Part shown: positions 1 to 7,175 of the stretch, one piece after another
How positions within the stretch are numbered: the first letter of the stretch is position 1
How the letters are laid out: the number at the start of each line of letters is the position of its first letter
IMG/VR virus record: IMGVR_UViG_3300009001_000099
Location: 1-23,335 of that record
DNA length: 23,335 nt
Reading direction: 5' to 3' (one strand)
Origin: a virus
Position numbers and translations under genes: made by a program
Notes under the pieces: generated by a model
Seen by the model: only the letters and a program-made list of their open reading frames with translations
The model's database searches: none
What the model was told of the DNA's origin: nothing

Positions 1-143
1 ATATACCCTGTTATCTTTTGTGTACCACCATTTCCTGTATAGGTTACAGTTTCAAAGTTTTGTAAAGGGTCAAATGCTGCTGCTGCTGCAGGTTGAGAGG
101 CTACAATACCTCCCGTTGTAAAGAATTTTTTATTAAATCCCAT
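1..143 (-). CDS. Tail fibre / adhesin-like protein, N-terminal part (cut by window edge)
   Basis: Only the first 47 codons are present; the gene continues past position 1. It begins MGFNKKFFTTGGIVAS, followed by a run of five alanines (residues 19-23) and then FDPLQNFETVTYTGNGG. From memory this N-terminus matches fibre or receptor-binding proteins of flavobacterial phages that continue into a LamG/concanavalin-like domain, but that part is not in the window. The ATG overlaps the stop of the preceding gene (TAATG at 141-145), so translation is probably coupled. Its place at the end of the structural cluster, after another fibre gene and a fibre-assembly-like gene, fits a role in host binding. 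The exact function is inferred. Confidence 0.7.
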   Translation of the reverse strand, partial: MGFNKKFFTTGGIVASQPAAAAAFDPLQNFETVTYTGNGGTQKITGY

Positions 144-613
144 TAGTCAAGATTTGGTAAAGAATAAGAAACTACCGCTGCTTTAGTTGTTTTAGCGTTA
201 ATCTCCCCTTCTTTAGTTGCACATTCAGTTCTTAATGCTGCTCTATCGTCTAATATAGATTGAGGTGTCGCAGTTCCACCTTCTGCTTCTCTTATAATAT
301 ACCAATCCGTCTCGGATAGTTTTCTATTATAGATAGCCTTTAGGTTCGCAATCTTTGCCTCTTTAAGTTCAGCTACTGTTTGTGTCCAAGTTCTATTTAT
401 TACGGGATAAGTAAAAGTACTACTATCCGCATCCCACTCTAGGTCTCCTAAGTATTGAGTTACTGAATCGTAACTTGGTGTTACTACGTCGTAGAATCCT
501 GCAGCCTCCCAATCGGAAGAAGATAATAAATTAAATCCTGCTATTACGCTACCCCATGCCTTAGGAATAGTAGTGTATCTTTTTATCGCTCCGTCTATTT
601 GTATTGCCTTCAT
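143..613 (-). CDS. Tail fibre assembly-like protein (156 aa)
   Basis: I place the start at the internal ATG at 613 (MKAIQIDGAI). It lies 2 bases after the stop of the preceding gene, whereas the longer frame from 655 would overlap that gene by 40 bases and begin with a low-complexity stretch (SSNLYNRYNR). The C-terminal half has a helical stretch (WTQTVAELKEAKIANLKAIY), then SETDWYIIREAEGG, a proline, and RAALRTEC. The pattern 'xxTDWxxxR...P...R.ALR' is typical of small phage tail fibre assembly/chaperone-like proteins that help fold fibres. It sits between two fibre-like genes, which agrees. The family assignment rests on the pattern only. Confidence 0.65.
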   Translation of the reverse strand: MKAIQIDGAIKRYTTIPKAWGSVIAGFNLLSSSDWEAAGFYDVVTPSYDSVTQYLGDLEWDADSSTFTYPVINRTWTQTVAELKEAKIANLKAIYNRKLSETDWYIIREAEGGTATPQSILDDRAALRTECATKEGEINAKTTKAAVVSYSLPNLD

Positions 614-615
614 AA

Positions 616-1368
616 TTATGCGGTTGTATCGGTTGTATAAGTTGCTACTGCCCAAGTTAAAATAGCGTCTGAATCTGTATCGTCTACGCAGAGTACTTGG
701 ATTAAATTAGTTCCTGTAGTGTCTAAATCGTTACTTCCTACTTTATTAATAGCTGAAGTAGTAAAATCGTCTGCTAAAGTAATAACCGCACTAGATAAAG
801 TACCAGAAAGTAAAATATCTATTACTTGGCCCGTTTTCATGTTTTGGATATTTAACGTAGCCGTAGTTAAGTTACCAGTTAAATTAAACGCTGCGTAAGA
901 AGAAGCGTCTAGGTTAATAGTTCCACTTGTAGTAGATATATCTTGTACGGCAGTATATCTCGCTTCTAGTTTAGCATGAGTTACTCCGTCGTCTTTTAAT
1001 CTTACTGTATCTGTATCAATCTCTATAGTAGAATCATCTACGTTTACGTTTAAAGTAGCGTCTCCATCTGTAGCTCCTCCAGTTAATCCATCTCCAGCTA
1101 CTACCGAAGTAATATCTCCGTCGTATTGTTGAACCCATGTAAAACCACTAGTAGCACTATCGTAACTTAAAACGTAGTTATCGGTAGGGGCATTAGTAGC
1201 ATCTAAATGGGCTTCTGTAATAGCATCGTCTGCTATCCTTGCGGTAGTTACAAAATCGTCTGCGTAAACTTCGTCAAAGTTATCGTTAACTTTATCAAAG
1301 GCTACTCTTAGAGCGTCCCCCGTCCCATCGTTTGCGCTACTACCAATTCCTATAGGTTGTTTAGCCAT
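616..1368 (-). CDS. Tail fibre protein (250 aa)
   Basis: The N-terminus (IGIGSSANDGTGDALRVAFD, then KVNDNFDEVY) is a recognisable start of phage tail fibre and virion-attachment proteins. The rest is rich in Thr, Asp, Ala and Val with short beta-type repeats (GDGLTGGATDGDATLNVNVD, DDSTIEIDTDTVRLKDDGVT), typical of trimeric fibre shafts. The C-terminal part (NLTTATLNIQNMKTGQVIDI onward) looks like a compact beta domain and resembles the C-terminal part of the 151-aa protein at 6720-7175 (LDASSYAAFNLT here, LDSSTYENALMIKLT there). It starts 11 bases after the preceding small gene, in the same direction and probably the same transcript. It probably forms part of the distal tail or side fibres. 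Confidence 0.75.
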   Translation of the reverse strand: MAKQPIGIGSSANDGTGDALRVAFDKVNDNFDEVYADDFVTTARIADDAITEAHLDATNAPTDNYVLSYDSATSGFTWVQQYDGDITSVVAGDGLTGGATDGDATLNVNVDDSTIEIDTDTVRLKDDGVTHAKLEARYTAVQDISTTSGTINLDASSYAAFNLTGNLTTATLNIQNMKTGQVIDILLSGTLSSAVITLADDFTTSAINKVGSNDLDTTGTNLIQVLCVDDTDSDAILTWAVATYTTDTTA

Positions 1369-1379
1369 TTTTTCTTATT

Positions 1380-1583
1380 TTAAAATTGTGTTTGATCTGC
1401 CGTATATAAATTATTATCTGCCGTTACTGCCGAAGTAGATACATCAAAAGTACTACCGTCGAAATTAAAAGGGTATATAATACCCCAATTATTAGCTTCG
1501 TTTACGTTACCCGCGTTCGCGACTTCGTAGGTCTTACCCCATCCTATCTCGTTTCTACCGTACCAATCTATTACTGCTGCCAT
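1380..1583 (-). CDS. Small Trp-rich structural-region protein (67 aa)
   Basis: The 67-aa product begins MAAVIDWYGRNEIGWGKTYE and contains NNWGIIYPFNFDGSTFDVST. The 'NWG-I-Y' signature recurs in the 35-aa protein encoded just upstream (INWGEIYC), which suggests two related short proteins in tandem. I recall similar short WG-containing proteins next to fibre genes in flavobacterial phages, but no function is known to me. The ATG lies behind a TAAAAT leader 3 bases from the end of the 35-aa gene. It may be a minor virion or fibre-attachment component. Confidence 0.6.
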   Translation of the reverse strand: MAAVIDWYGRNEIGWGKTYEVANAGNVNEANNWGIIYPFNFDGSTFDVSTSAVTADNNLYTADQTQF

Positions 1584-1586
1584 ATT

Positions 1587-1694
1587 TTAAACGAAACAAG
1601 TAGGTTGGCTATCAATATGGAGGGTACTCTCGTTCGATACATCTCCGAACCAAGAACTACAATAAATCTCCCCCCAATTAATAGCGTTAGCCAT
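1587..1694 (-). CDS. Very small Trp/Cys-containing protein (35 aa)
   Basis: A short frame of 35 codons plus stop with product MANAINWGEIYCSSWFGD followed by a hydrophilic tail ending PTCFV. The start lies 1 base after the stop of the preceding 38-aa frame (TAATATG), and the stop lies 3 bases before the next ATG, so it fits the tight gene packing exactly. The NWGEIY motif matches the NWGIIY of the following 67-aa protein. The two cysteines (12 and 33) could pair or bind metal. Support is packing, the shared motif and my memory of similar flavobacterial phage peptides; function unknown. Confidence 0.55.
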   Translation of the reverse strand: MANAINWGEIYCSSWFGDVSNESTLHIDSQPTCFV

Positions 1695-1695
1695 A

Positions 1696-1812
1696 TTATA
1701 CTAATAATTTTTTTACCAATTTGTTATCTAGGTTTTTTATATAGTTTTCTAACTTAACTATATTTTTTGCCTTTGGTTTATATTTTACTTTTTTCTCCGC
1801 TAAATAATCCAT
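1696..1812 (-). CDS. Very small basic protein (38 aa)
   Basis: An open frame starting with an ATG inside the last codons of the connector gene (13-base overlap) and ending 1 base before the 35-aa gene. The product starts MDYLAEKKVKYKPKAK and is very lysine-rich throughout (about one residue in four), with a likely helix ENYIKNLDNKLVKKLLV. It fills a gap that would otherwise be empty, which supports it being real. It could bind DNA or an acidic protein partner, but nothing in the sequence decides this. Confidence 0.45.
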   Translation of the reverse strand: MDYLAEKKVKYKPKAKNIVKLENYIKNLDNKLVKKLLV

Positions 1813-2300
1813 CCACCGAATAAATCTTTATCTGGGAATACATCCTCGTTAGTATTACTATAGTATTCTGGGAACTTAGAAGAAGCGTTAAAATTTAGAT
1901 AATCTATTAGCCTATCAGTATAATACTGGGCCGTATTTCTTTCCTTTTCTATTAGATAATCTATCTCTTCTTTAGTTACGCTATCTGAGTTCTCGCTAGT
2001 ATGTTTAAATACTCCTTTATTAGCAATAGTATAGTTGCTAAAAGGTAAAAATTCTACCATAGTCCAATGAAGAAGTGCGGGCTTAACTTGATTATTAACT
2101 AAGTTTAAATAGTCTCCCGCTAAACTACTAGCTACTATATCTTCTTTTATTTTATTTATTAAGTCGCTTCCTAGATAATTTTCTATATGCTTATCCTGCG
2201 CTATCTTAACGTACTGGATAAAATGGTCCGTATCTATATTACCGTTCATGGAGGTAAACTTAACTACGTCTTTTCTCGATATTAATAATGCCTCTGCCAT
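1800..2300 (-). CDS. Head-tail connector / adaptor-like protein (166 aa)
   Basis: A mostly alpha-helical protein placed directly after the portal gene (gap of 2 bases), where phages usually encode the ring protein that seals or extends the portal. The N-terminal stretch KFTSMNGNIDTDHF, then IQYVKIAQDKHIENYLGSDL, and the segment PALLHWTMVEFLPFSN followed by VTKEEIDYLIEKERNTAQYY, match my memory of the DUF6712-type proteins of Bacteroidota phages, which resemble HK97 gp6/SPP1 gp15 adaptors. The role as adaptor is inferred from position and helical pattern. Confidence 0.7.
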   Translation of the reverse strand: MAEALLISRKDVVKFTSMNGNIDTDHFIQYVKIAQDKHIENYLGSDLINKIKEDIVASSLAGDYLNLVNNQVKPALLHWTMVEFLPFSNYTIANKGVFKHTSENSDSVTKEEIDYLIEKERNTAQYYTDRLIDYLNFNASSKFPEYYSNTNEDVFPDKDLFGGWII

Positions 2301-2302
2301 AA

Positions 2303-4051
2303 TTATCTAGGGTTTTTATATCCTTTGTTTGGGGTATCTATTGGTCGCGTAGAAACTAAGTTAGGTTCTTCCGCAGAGGTAGGATCTTTAATCCCTTCTT
2401 TTTCTCTTTTGCTTTTATAAGCTCTTTCTGCTTTAGGACTATTAGGATCTGGTTTTACTCCGTCCTTAAATATATAGGTTTTACGGAGCCAGTAATGCTT
2501 ACAATTAGCTCCTCCTTTGTGTAAAAATAGATTATAAGAGTTCTCTCCTTTGGCCGCTAATTCGCTATTAGCAGTACTATTTTTATTTAAGTCCTCTTTT
2601 CTATAAATTCTTTTAGCTCTTACCATTTTACGGCAAAATTCTCTAGAATTACCGCTAACGATTAAAGGAGCGTACTGATATCTTACTAAATATCTTTTAC
2701 CAGTCTCAGTCTCTCCGTATAGTTCACTTTTAGCCGTTGCTCTACTTGGTGCTACGGAAGCTAAGCTTAGCATCTTATCTAAGGCCTCTTCCTGCTCGTA
2801 ATCTACCGCTCTTTCGTCGAAAAGCTCCCAGCCCTGCTCTAATAGCTCCTCCTCACTTTCGCCTAATCCTTCTAGGCTCTCTAATAGCTCTTCGTCCGTT
2901 GGCTCTTCTTTACTAAGCTTTACTCCCGTTTCTTCTTCTCTAGCTTCGTCCGTAATAGCGTTATCTGTTTCGATAAACTCTAAAGGCTGAAGCGTTTTAA
3001 AATATAATTTAAGACTAATTCCGTTTACTGCTAATATTTGGTCTATAGCGTCTATAATTAAGTCTTGGTAAGGTCTTATAGTTACATTCTGGAATAATAA
3101 AGAGGCCGTTCTAATTTCGTCTGCGTTATTACCTAAGCCGTTATTACCGTCTCTAATTCCTAAAAGCAAAGGAGAGGTTACTCTATGGCCTACCATTAAT
3201 TTAGTAGAACATTCGTTAGCTAAGTACTCGTAATGAGCTGGAGCGTTATCTAAAGGGATATCGTCTATAGTAGTTTTTTGCTCTGCGTTATTATTAAAAG
3301 CTATAATTACTTTTTCTCCTCTCGCGCCCGTAAGCTTGTGCATTACGTCGTTTTTAATCTGTAGCTGCTTCTCTCTATCTGGTATTCCTGCGTTAAAGTT
3401 TACTACTTTGGTCCCCGAAAAACCATTCTGAACATCGTTAATTAGATAATCTGCCACCTCGCTCTCAAGCTCAGCATACGCTAGGCTCCCCGCGTAATCT
3501 ACGGGGCAATAGTAATCGTAACCAGAAACATATTTTTTAATAATCTTAATTTCTGGCTCTATACCGTTACCTTTTCCAAAGGCTGCTATTCTCTCGGCCT
3601 TATCGCTATTTTTCATTTTAGCCCAATTAGGGGAATAGTAATAAGCTTCTATATCTCCGTCTTTGTTATATTTTTCAGCTCTTAGAGTTTGTCTGGGAAA
3701 ATGCTCCGCTCTATAAACCTTTCCGTCTTTATATAAGACTTGAAAAGAAGCCTCTCCTAAGAGTTTTAAGTCTAAGGCTATCTTCTTTAAGCAATCGTTC
3801 TTAAAAATCGATCTAAGGGCAGCGTATTCGTCTGTCTTAGTAGAACTATCTAGAGCATCTAATCCTTTACCGTAAATTAAATTACTTATACCGTTTATAA
3901 TAGCGTTATTTGTAGTACTATTAGTATAGAGGTCTATAAGGTACTGGTAGTAATTATTGTCGGACCCGTAAGCGACCCAGTCCTTTTTTTTATCTTCTTG
4001 GACCTTAGGCCTATTATAAGAAGAAAGGTTTACTATATGTAAGTTATCCAT
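2303..4051 (-). CDS. Portal protein with a Cys/His-containing C-terminal domain (582 aa)
   Basis: The portal forms the dodecameric ring at one capsid vertex through which DNA is pumped. Residues 1-360 have portal-like features: an N-terminal region DWVAYGSDNNYYQYLIDLYT, NNAIINGISNLIYGKGL, LKLLGEASFQVLYKDG, and GHRVTSPLLLGIRDG followed by NADEIRTASLLF, which is typical of Bacteroidota phage portals. Residues about 365-420 are an acidic linker. Residues about 450-530 form a second domain (YAPLIVSGNSREFCRKMV, RIYRKEDL, HKGGANCKHYWLRKTY) with C473, C517 and H519 as possible metal ligands. I have seen this module attached to head proteins in Bacteroidota phages; its function is unknown to me. The start overlaps the preceding stop (TAATG). 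Portal call is firm for the N-terminal part; the C-terminal domain is an open question. Confidence 0.83.
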   Translation of the reverse strand: MDNLHIVNLSSYNRPKVQEDKKKDWVAYGSDNNYYQYLIDLYTNSTTNNAIINGISNLIYGKGLDALDSSTKTDEYAALRSIFKNDCLKKIALDLKLLGEASFQVLYKDGKVYRAEHFPRQTLRAEKYNKDGDIEAYYYSPNWAKMKNSDKAERIAAFGKGNGIEPEIKIIKKYVSGYDYYCPVDYAGSLAYAELESEVADYLINDVQNGFSGTKVVNFNAGIPDREKQLQIKNDVMHKLTGARGEKVIIAFNNNAEQKTTIDDIPLDNAPAHYEYLANECSTKLMVGHRVTSPLLLGIRDGNNGLGNNADEIRTASLLFQNVTIRPYQDLIIDAIDQILAVNGISLKLYFKTLQPLEFIETDNAITDEAREEETGVKLSKEEPTDEELLESLEGLGESEEELLEQGWELFDERAVDYEQEEALDKMLSLASVAPSRATAKSELYGETETGKRYLVRYQYAPLIVSGNSREFCRKMVRAKRIYRKEDLNKNSTANSELAAKGENSYNLFLHKGGANCKHYWLRKTYIFKDGVKPDPNSPKAERAYKSKREKEGIKDPTSAEEPNLVSTRPIDTPNKGYKNPR

Positions 4052-4392
4052 TATATTAATATAAATTCGTTATCGTCGCTATTTACTGTATAAGCGTTAT
4101 TGTTTACAGAATAAGTACTTACTGTTTGATTAGTACAGAATATTTTGTCTCTAAATATTACTTCGCTACTAGCCGTAATCTCTATAGTATAGTAAGTATC
4201 TTCTTTTAAGCTGAATGTATCGCTATGCTGGTAATAATAGTCTACTTCTGTAAAAGAAGTTGCCGTAGAAGCATATACCTCTTTATTGGTAGTTTCGTTA
4301 GTTATCCTAATAGTATAAGTTACTCCGTCCGTATAGGATCTAGGAATAAAGCTAAAAGTTTGACTACTTGCTGACTCTTGTAATATTATCAT
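4051..4392 (-). CDS. Beta-rich small structural-region protein (113 aa)
   Basis: The 113-aa product is rich in Thr, Ser, Tyr and alternating hydrophobic residues (SQTFSFIPRSYTDGVTYTIR, TYYTIEITASSEVIFRDKIF), the pattern of a small beta-sandwich. It has a single cysteine (C86), no hydrophobic segment long enough for a membrane helix and no signal peptide. It is the first gene after the hairpin terminator at 4429-4455 and overlaps the portal start. I recall similar proteins in head clusters of flavobacterial phages without an assigned role. A decoration or head-completion role is possible but only inferred. Confidence 0.6.
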   Translation of the reverse strand: MIILQESASSQTFSFIPRSYTDGVTYTIRITNETTNKEVYASTATSFTEVDYYYQHSDTFSLKEDTYYTIEITASSEVIFRDKIFCTNQTVSTYSVNNNAYTVNSDDNEFILI

Positions 4393-4428
4393 ACTTATAT
4401 AATAAAAAAAAGTCTAATTTGTTATAAT
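4393..4428 (-). promoter_or_regulatory. AT-rich leader with tandem TTTTTTTATTATA elements before the portal operon
   Basis: Between the terminator hairpin and the ATG at 4392 the minus strand carries two copies of TTTTTTTATTATA about 25 bases apart; the first begins in the T-tract of the terminator. The same TTTATTATA core lies before other genes that open a group (6682, 8319, 19114). It may be a promoter -7 region for the portal group or a translation-enhancing leader. No -33 TTTG box is clear. Confidence 0.4.
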
Positions 4429-4455
4429 AAAAAAAGGGTAGCATTTCTACTACCC
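4429..4455 (-). terminator. Intrinsic terminator after the tail tube gene
   Basis: On the minus strand an 8-bp stem (GGGTAGTA pairing with TGCTACCC, one T-G wobble) closes a GAAA tetraloop and is followed directly by seven T. It lies 25 bases after the stop of the tail tube gene. The form is classic for rho-independent termination. Confidence 0.85.
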
Positions 4456-4479
4456 CTCTTTATTTAGGAAAGTTACTCG

Positions 4480-5028
4480 CTAGCTATTAGTCCCTTCCGT
4501 AACTGTTACCGTAGCTGAAGCCATTCCAGCGTAAGGATCCGAAGCCGTTGGACTATCGATAAAGTTAGCTGGCTCTTTTTCTTGAGCAGTTAAGGTTAAG
4601 GTATACCCGCTAAGGTCCCCCATACTAGCCCCGCTTACTATGGTTCCTCCAGAAACGTCCGCTCCATGTTCTAAGCCCATTAAAAAGACGTTACCGTTAT
4701 AATCTTCTACCGCTACATGAGGTCTCCCATACGCTAGAAGTTTTAGCTCTTTATTATCTTCCTTAGAAAGTTTTTTAAGAGTAAGGTTTAAAGTTTGCTC
4801 GTAGAATACAGTACCATTCTCTCTTGAAGCGTTTACTGTTTGCTCAAAGCTACTATTCCCTTTTAGTTCATATTTAAAAGCCGTAAAGGTTCCGCTTAAA
4901 TCTGTAATTTCGTCGTCTGTTTTAGTTACGGTTCCTAAATCTCCAAAATCCGTAAAATAAATAGCTTTCAGACCTCCGACTACATCTTTGCAGGGTTCCT
5001 TACGTCCTCTTGTTAAATCGCATGCCAT
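4480..5028 (-). CDS. Major tail tube protein (182 aa)
   Basis: The protein polymerises into the non-contractile tail tube. The N-terminus MACDLTRGRKEPCKD followed by GGLKAIYFTDF, and the later LSKEDNKELKLLAYGRPHVA, VEDYNGNVFLMGLEHGADVS and SGYTLTLTAQEKEPANFI, match my memory of the major tail proteins of flavobacterial siphoviruses; length and beta-rich character fit. The last 25 residues (SPTASDPYAGMASATVTVTE onward) look like a flexible tail. The gene is flanked on both sides by strong hairpin terminators and follows the capsid gene, so the level of its mRNA is probably set separately from that of neighbours, as expected for a protein needed in many copies. Confidence 0.8.
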   Translation of the reverse strand: MACDLTRGRKEPCKDVVGGLKAIYFTDFGDLGTVTKTDDEITDLSGTFTAFKYELKGNSSFEQTVNASRENGTVFYEQTLNLTLKKLSKEDNKELKLLAYGRPHVAVEDYNGNVFLMGLEHGADVSGGTIVSGASMGDLSGYTLTLTAQEKEPANFIDSPTASDPYAGMASATVTVTEGTNS

Positions 5029-5040
5029 ATCTTTTTAGTA

Positions 5041-5079
5041 TTAAAAAAGGGTAGGCAGGCTCTCTGGCTTACCTACCCC
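5041..5079 (-). terminator. Intrinsic terminator between major capsid and tail tube genes
   Basis: The minus strand has a long hairpin: GGGTAGG pairs with CCTACCC, extended inward by further pairs with one mismatch, around an AGAG loop region, then six T. It is preceded by AAAGG as in the terminator at 4429-4455, and both share the GGGTAG/CTACCC outer stem. Only 12 bases separate the T-run from the next ATG, so read-through must supply the tail tube gene unless a promoter overlaps the T-run. Confidence 0.85.
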
Positions 5080-5102
5080 TTTAAGTTAAATTATTCTAAT
5101 TC

Positions 5103-6056
5103 TTAGTTAGCAGAGTTAGTAATACCGTAAGTTACGATATCTTCTACTACTCCGTACTGAACTCCTGCAGTAAATCGCATTACGACTCTTACGTTATCTG
5201 AACCGTCTAAGTCGCTCATATCTAATACTTTAACTTCGTTATGATCTGCTAAGAGACCAGTTCCAAAGAATAAGTTAGATTTCTCAGCCGCAATAGCAGT
5301 ATTGTCTCCTAATCCGTTAGCTACGAAGATTTTTACTCCGTCGAAAGTAAGAGATCCGTTATTCCACCATTGAGTACCCATCGCGTTAGTACCCGCAGCA
5401 CCTAGTCCAGAAGAACCAAATCCTCCTAAAGCACGAACGTAAGCTCTAGCGATATTCTGAGAAACGTATACATTAAGATCTTCAGCACCGTAAAGAGCAG
5501 AAGGAATAGCGTCTACGATTTTTCCTAGCTCAGTAATTACGTTAGAAGCAGTTACTGTAGTAGAAGCTACTTCTTGAGCCGCTGGTAAGTCCGCGTCTAA
5601 AGCTAAAGTAGTAGAGAATCCGTCGAACTGTCCATTAGTAGAAGTATCTCCTGCCCAGATAGAGTTTTCAGTTCTCTGCGCTACTTTTGCAGCTACATGA
5701 GAAATTAAGAAATCGCTAAAAGAAGGAGGTAAATCGTGGTGCGCTGAATAGCCCATTTGAATTGCTTCCCAGTCTGAGATAAAGTCTTTCTTACAAAGTT
5801 GTAAGTTTACTTGCTGAAATTCTGGTTGAAGAACTCTCTCAGTAAGGGTAATTGTAGAAGTTGCGTCAAAGTCGCATGAAGCATCTTTTACGATATCGTT
5901 AGTAGATACTTTCTTAATTACCTCTTTAAATTTTACGTTAGGTTTAACTGTAATCCCTCCGTTTTCGATTGTAGATCCACTTAGAAGGGCCGCACTAATA
6001 TATTGACCAGCCGATTCCCCTGCGTAAGTAGAAGTAATTGAAGTTGTTGTTGCCAT
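5103..6056 (-). CDS. Major capsid protein, HK97-like (317 aa)
   Basis: The most abundant virion protein, forming the icosahedral head. Its length, the alpha/beta pattern, and the segments VLQPEFQQVNLQLCKKDF, HVAAKVAQRTENSIWAGD and LNVYVSQNIARAYVRALGGF fit HK97-fold capsid proteins of Bacteroidota phages; the region WNNGSLTFDGVKIFVANGLG and the C-terminal MRFTAGVQYGVVEDIVTYG fit the A-domain end. There is no N-terminal delta domain of notable length, which agrees with a separate scaffold gene immediately upstream (gap of 5 bases). Codons appear more GC-rich and regular than in neighbours, as expected for high expression. A terminator follows 24 bases after the stop. Confidence 0.85.
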   Translation of the reverse strand: MATTTSITSTYAGESAGQYISAALLSGSTIENGGITVKPNVKFKEVIKKVSTNDIVKDASCDFDATSTITLTERVLQPEFQQVNLQLCKKDFISDWEAIQMGYSAHHDLPPSFSDFLISHVAAKVAQRTENSIWAGDTSTNGQFDGFSTTLALDADLPAAQEVASTTVTASNVITELGKIVDAIPSALYGAEDLNVYVSQNIARAYVRALGGFGSSGLGAAGTNAMGTQWWNNGSLTFDGVKIFVANGLGDNTAIAAEKSNLFFGTGLLADHNEVKVLDMSDLDGSDNVRVVMRFTAGVQYGVVEDIVTYGITNSAN

Positions 6057-6061
6057 TTTAT

Positions 6062-6682
6062 TTAATTATTAATTTTTGAAATTTTACTTAATACTCTGTC
6101 GTAAGTAGTCGTAGCTCTTTTCTGAGCAAATAGGTTTAAATTACGATCTACTTCTTTTTCTGGGTTATGTTTAACCTTAGGAATCTCCGAAAGCTCTTCT
6201 TTAATTTCTTCTTTCGCTTCTTCCTCTTTAATCTCTTCGCTAAGTTCTTCCTTAGGCTCTTCAGAAACTTCCTCGCTCATTTCTTCCTTGCTTTCAATCA
6301 TAGCCTTAATCTCTTCGATCATAGACTTAACCTCTGCAAGTTCTTCTTTTGTAGCGTATGCCATTTCTTCTTTATCTTCTTCGAGTTCTGTTTCCTCGTT
6401 AAGACTTTCCTCGCTAGGTTCCTCTTCCTCTTGAGCTGCGCCAATAGAATCGATAATTCCCTCCTCTTTGACCATTAAGACGTTCCCGTCCTCTAAAGTA
6501 TAGTCTCCTACGGGTAAAGCTACTTTTTCATCTTCAGTAACGATAAAGACCTCTTGGCCCGCAGCGAAAGACTCTGCTTCGATAACCGTTCCATTTTCTA
6601 AAGTAGCCGTCGCTAATTGTACTTCTTCCGTTTCGATAGAAAGAAGTTCTTTTGCTTTTTTAAGTACTTCGGTTGCTTTCAT
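6062..6682 (-). CDS. Acidic scaffold-like head assembly protein (206 aa)
   Basis: Scaffolds guide capsid assembly and are removed by the protease. Residues 1-80 form a compact domain (ATLENGTVIEAESFAAGQEV, DYTLEDGNVLMVKEEGIIDS). Residues about 85-165 are extremely Glu/Lys-rich and likely coiled coil (EELAEVKSMIEEIKAMIESK). The C-terminus (IPKVKHNPEKEV, FAQKRATTTYDRVLSKISKI) has the basic helix expected of a capsid-binding tail and is a familiar signature in flavobacterial phages. It lies directly upstream of the capsid gene. The plus-strand frame in this region is only the complement of the Glu-rich codons. Confidence 0.75.
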   Translation of the reverse strand: MKATEVLKKAKELLSIETEEVQLATATLENGTVIEAESFAAGQEVFIVTEDEKVALPVGDYTLEDGNVLMVKEEGIIDSIGAAQEEEEPSEESLNEETELEEDKEEMAYATKEELAEVKSMIEEIKAMIESKEEMSEEVSEEPKEELSEEIKEEEAKEEIKEELSEIPKVKHNPEKEVDRNLNLFAQKRATTTYDRVLSKISKINN

Positions 6683-6719
6683 ATAGTTATAATAAATTAA
6701 TAAACATTCTGTTAGATTT
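6683..6719 (-). promoter_or_regulatory. Promoter-like leader before the scaffold/capsid genes
   Basis: This 37-base gap carries AATGTTTA (6701-6708), an octamer also present before the genes starting at 17631 and 21399, followed by TTTATTATAA and a short spacer to the ATG at 6682. The position before the scaffold and capsid genes, whose products are needed in large amounts, makes a promoter plausible. It is not proved; no TTTG -33 box is evident. Confidence 0.4.
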
Positions 6720-7175
6720 TTAAGCCTTTTTCTGTATAATAAACCACTCGCTTCCGTCAGACCATACCGCTATACCTTCGTAAGCTTTGTTAATTTCGTA
6801 AGCTGAGGTACTGCCGTCTAGGTTTTGGCCGCTAGCTGGAGTTAAGTCTACTCTAGTTGCTGAAGAAAAAGTACTATCGGTAATAAATCTTAAAACCCTA
6901 TTTGTCGAATTAGAAGAAGTAGCATCTGGTAAGGTATAAGTAGCCGTTCCCGTTGCTCCGCTCCAAGTAAGCTTAATCATTAAAGCATTTTCGTAAGTAG
7001 AACTATCTAAGTCTACGCTTTCTCCCGCTAGAACTGTTTTAGATACTGTAATAATATGGTTATTAATATCTTTTATAGTAGTTCTTTTAGTCGTACTACT
7101 TTGTACTAAAGGTACTATCTCCGTACCCGTTAAGGTAGAGGCTGCCGTTAGTTCGCTTATTTTTTTATCTGCCAT
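6720..7175 (-). CDS. Fibre- or decoration-like protein (151 aa)
   Basis: The N-terminus ADKKISELTAASTLTGTEIV followed by PLVQSSTTKRTTIKDI is a common motif in phage fibre and virion-decoration proteins ('KISxLTxAxxLTGxExV'). The remainder is beta-rich (KLTWSGATGTATYTLPDATS) and ends in GIAVWSDGSEWFIIQKKA, which looks like a C-terminal beta domain. Its location between the Cys-rich small gene and the scaffold, inside the head module, favours a head fibre or decoration role over a tail fibre, but this is inference. It overlaps the preceding gene by one base (TAATG). Confidence 0.6.
   Translation of the reverse strand: MADKKISELTAASTLTGTEIVPLVQSSTTKRTTIKDINNHIITVSKTVLAGESVDLDSSTYENALMIKLTWSGATGTATYTLPDATSSNSTNRVLRFITDSTFSSATRVDLTPASGQNLDGSTSAYEINKAYEGIAVWSDGSEWFIIQKKA

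Noticed and set aside
614-655. Upstream start of the fibre-assembly-like gene at 655
   Set aside because: It would add 14 residues of unlikely sequence that overlap the end of the fibre gene; the ATG at 613 lies 2 bases after that gene's stop.
4051-5028. Frameshift linking tail tube gene and the 113-aa protein
   Set aside because: The two genes are separated by a terminator and an 87-base gap, and both have complete starts and stops.
6167-6478. Plus-strand open frame rich in Phe/Leu within the scaffold gene
   Set aside because: It is the complement of the Glu/Lys-rich codons of the scaffold; amino acid content is unnatural and it has no promoter or neighbours on this strand.
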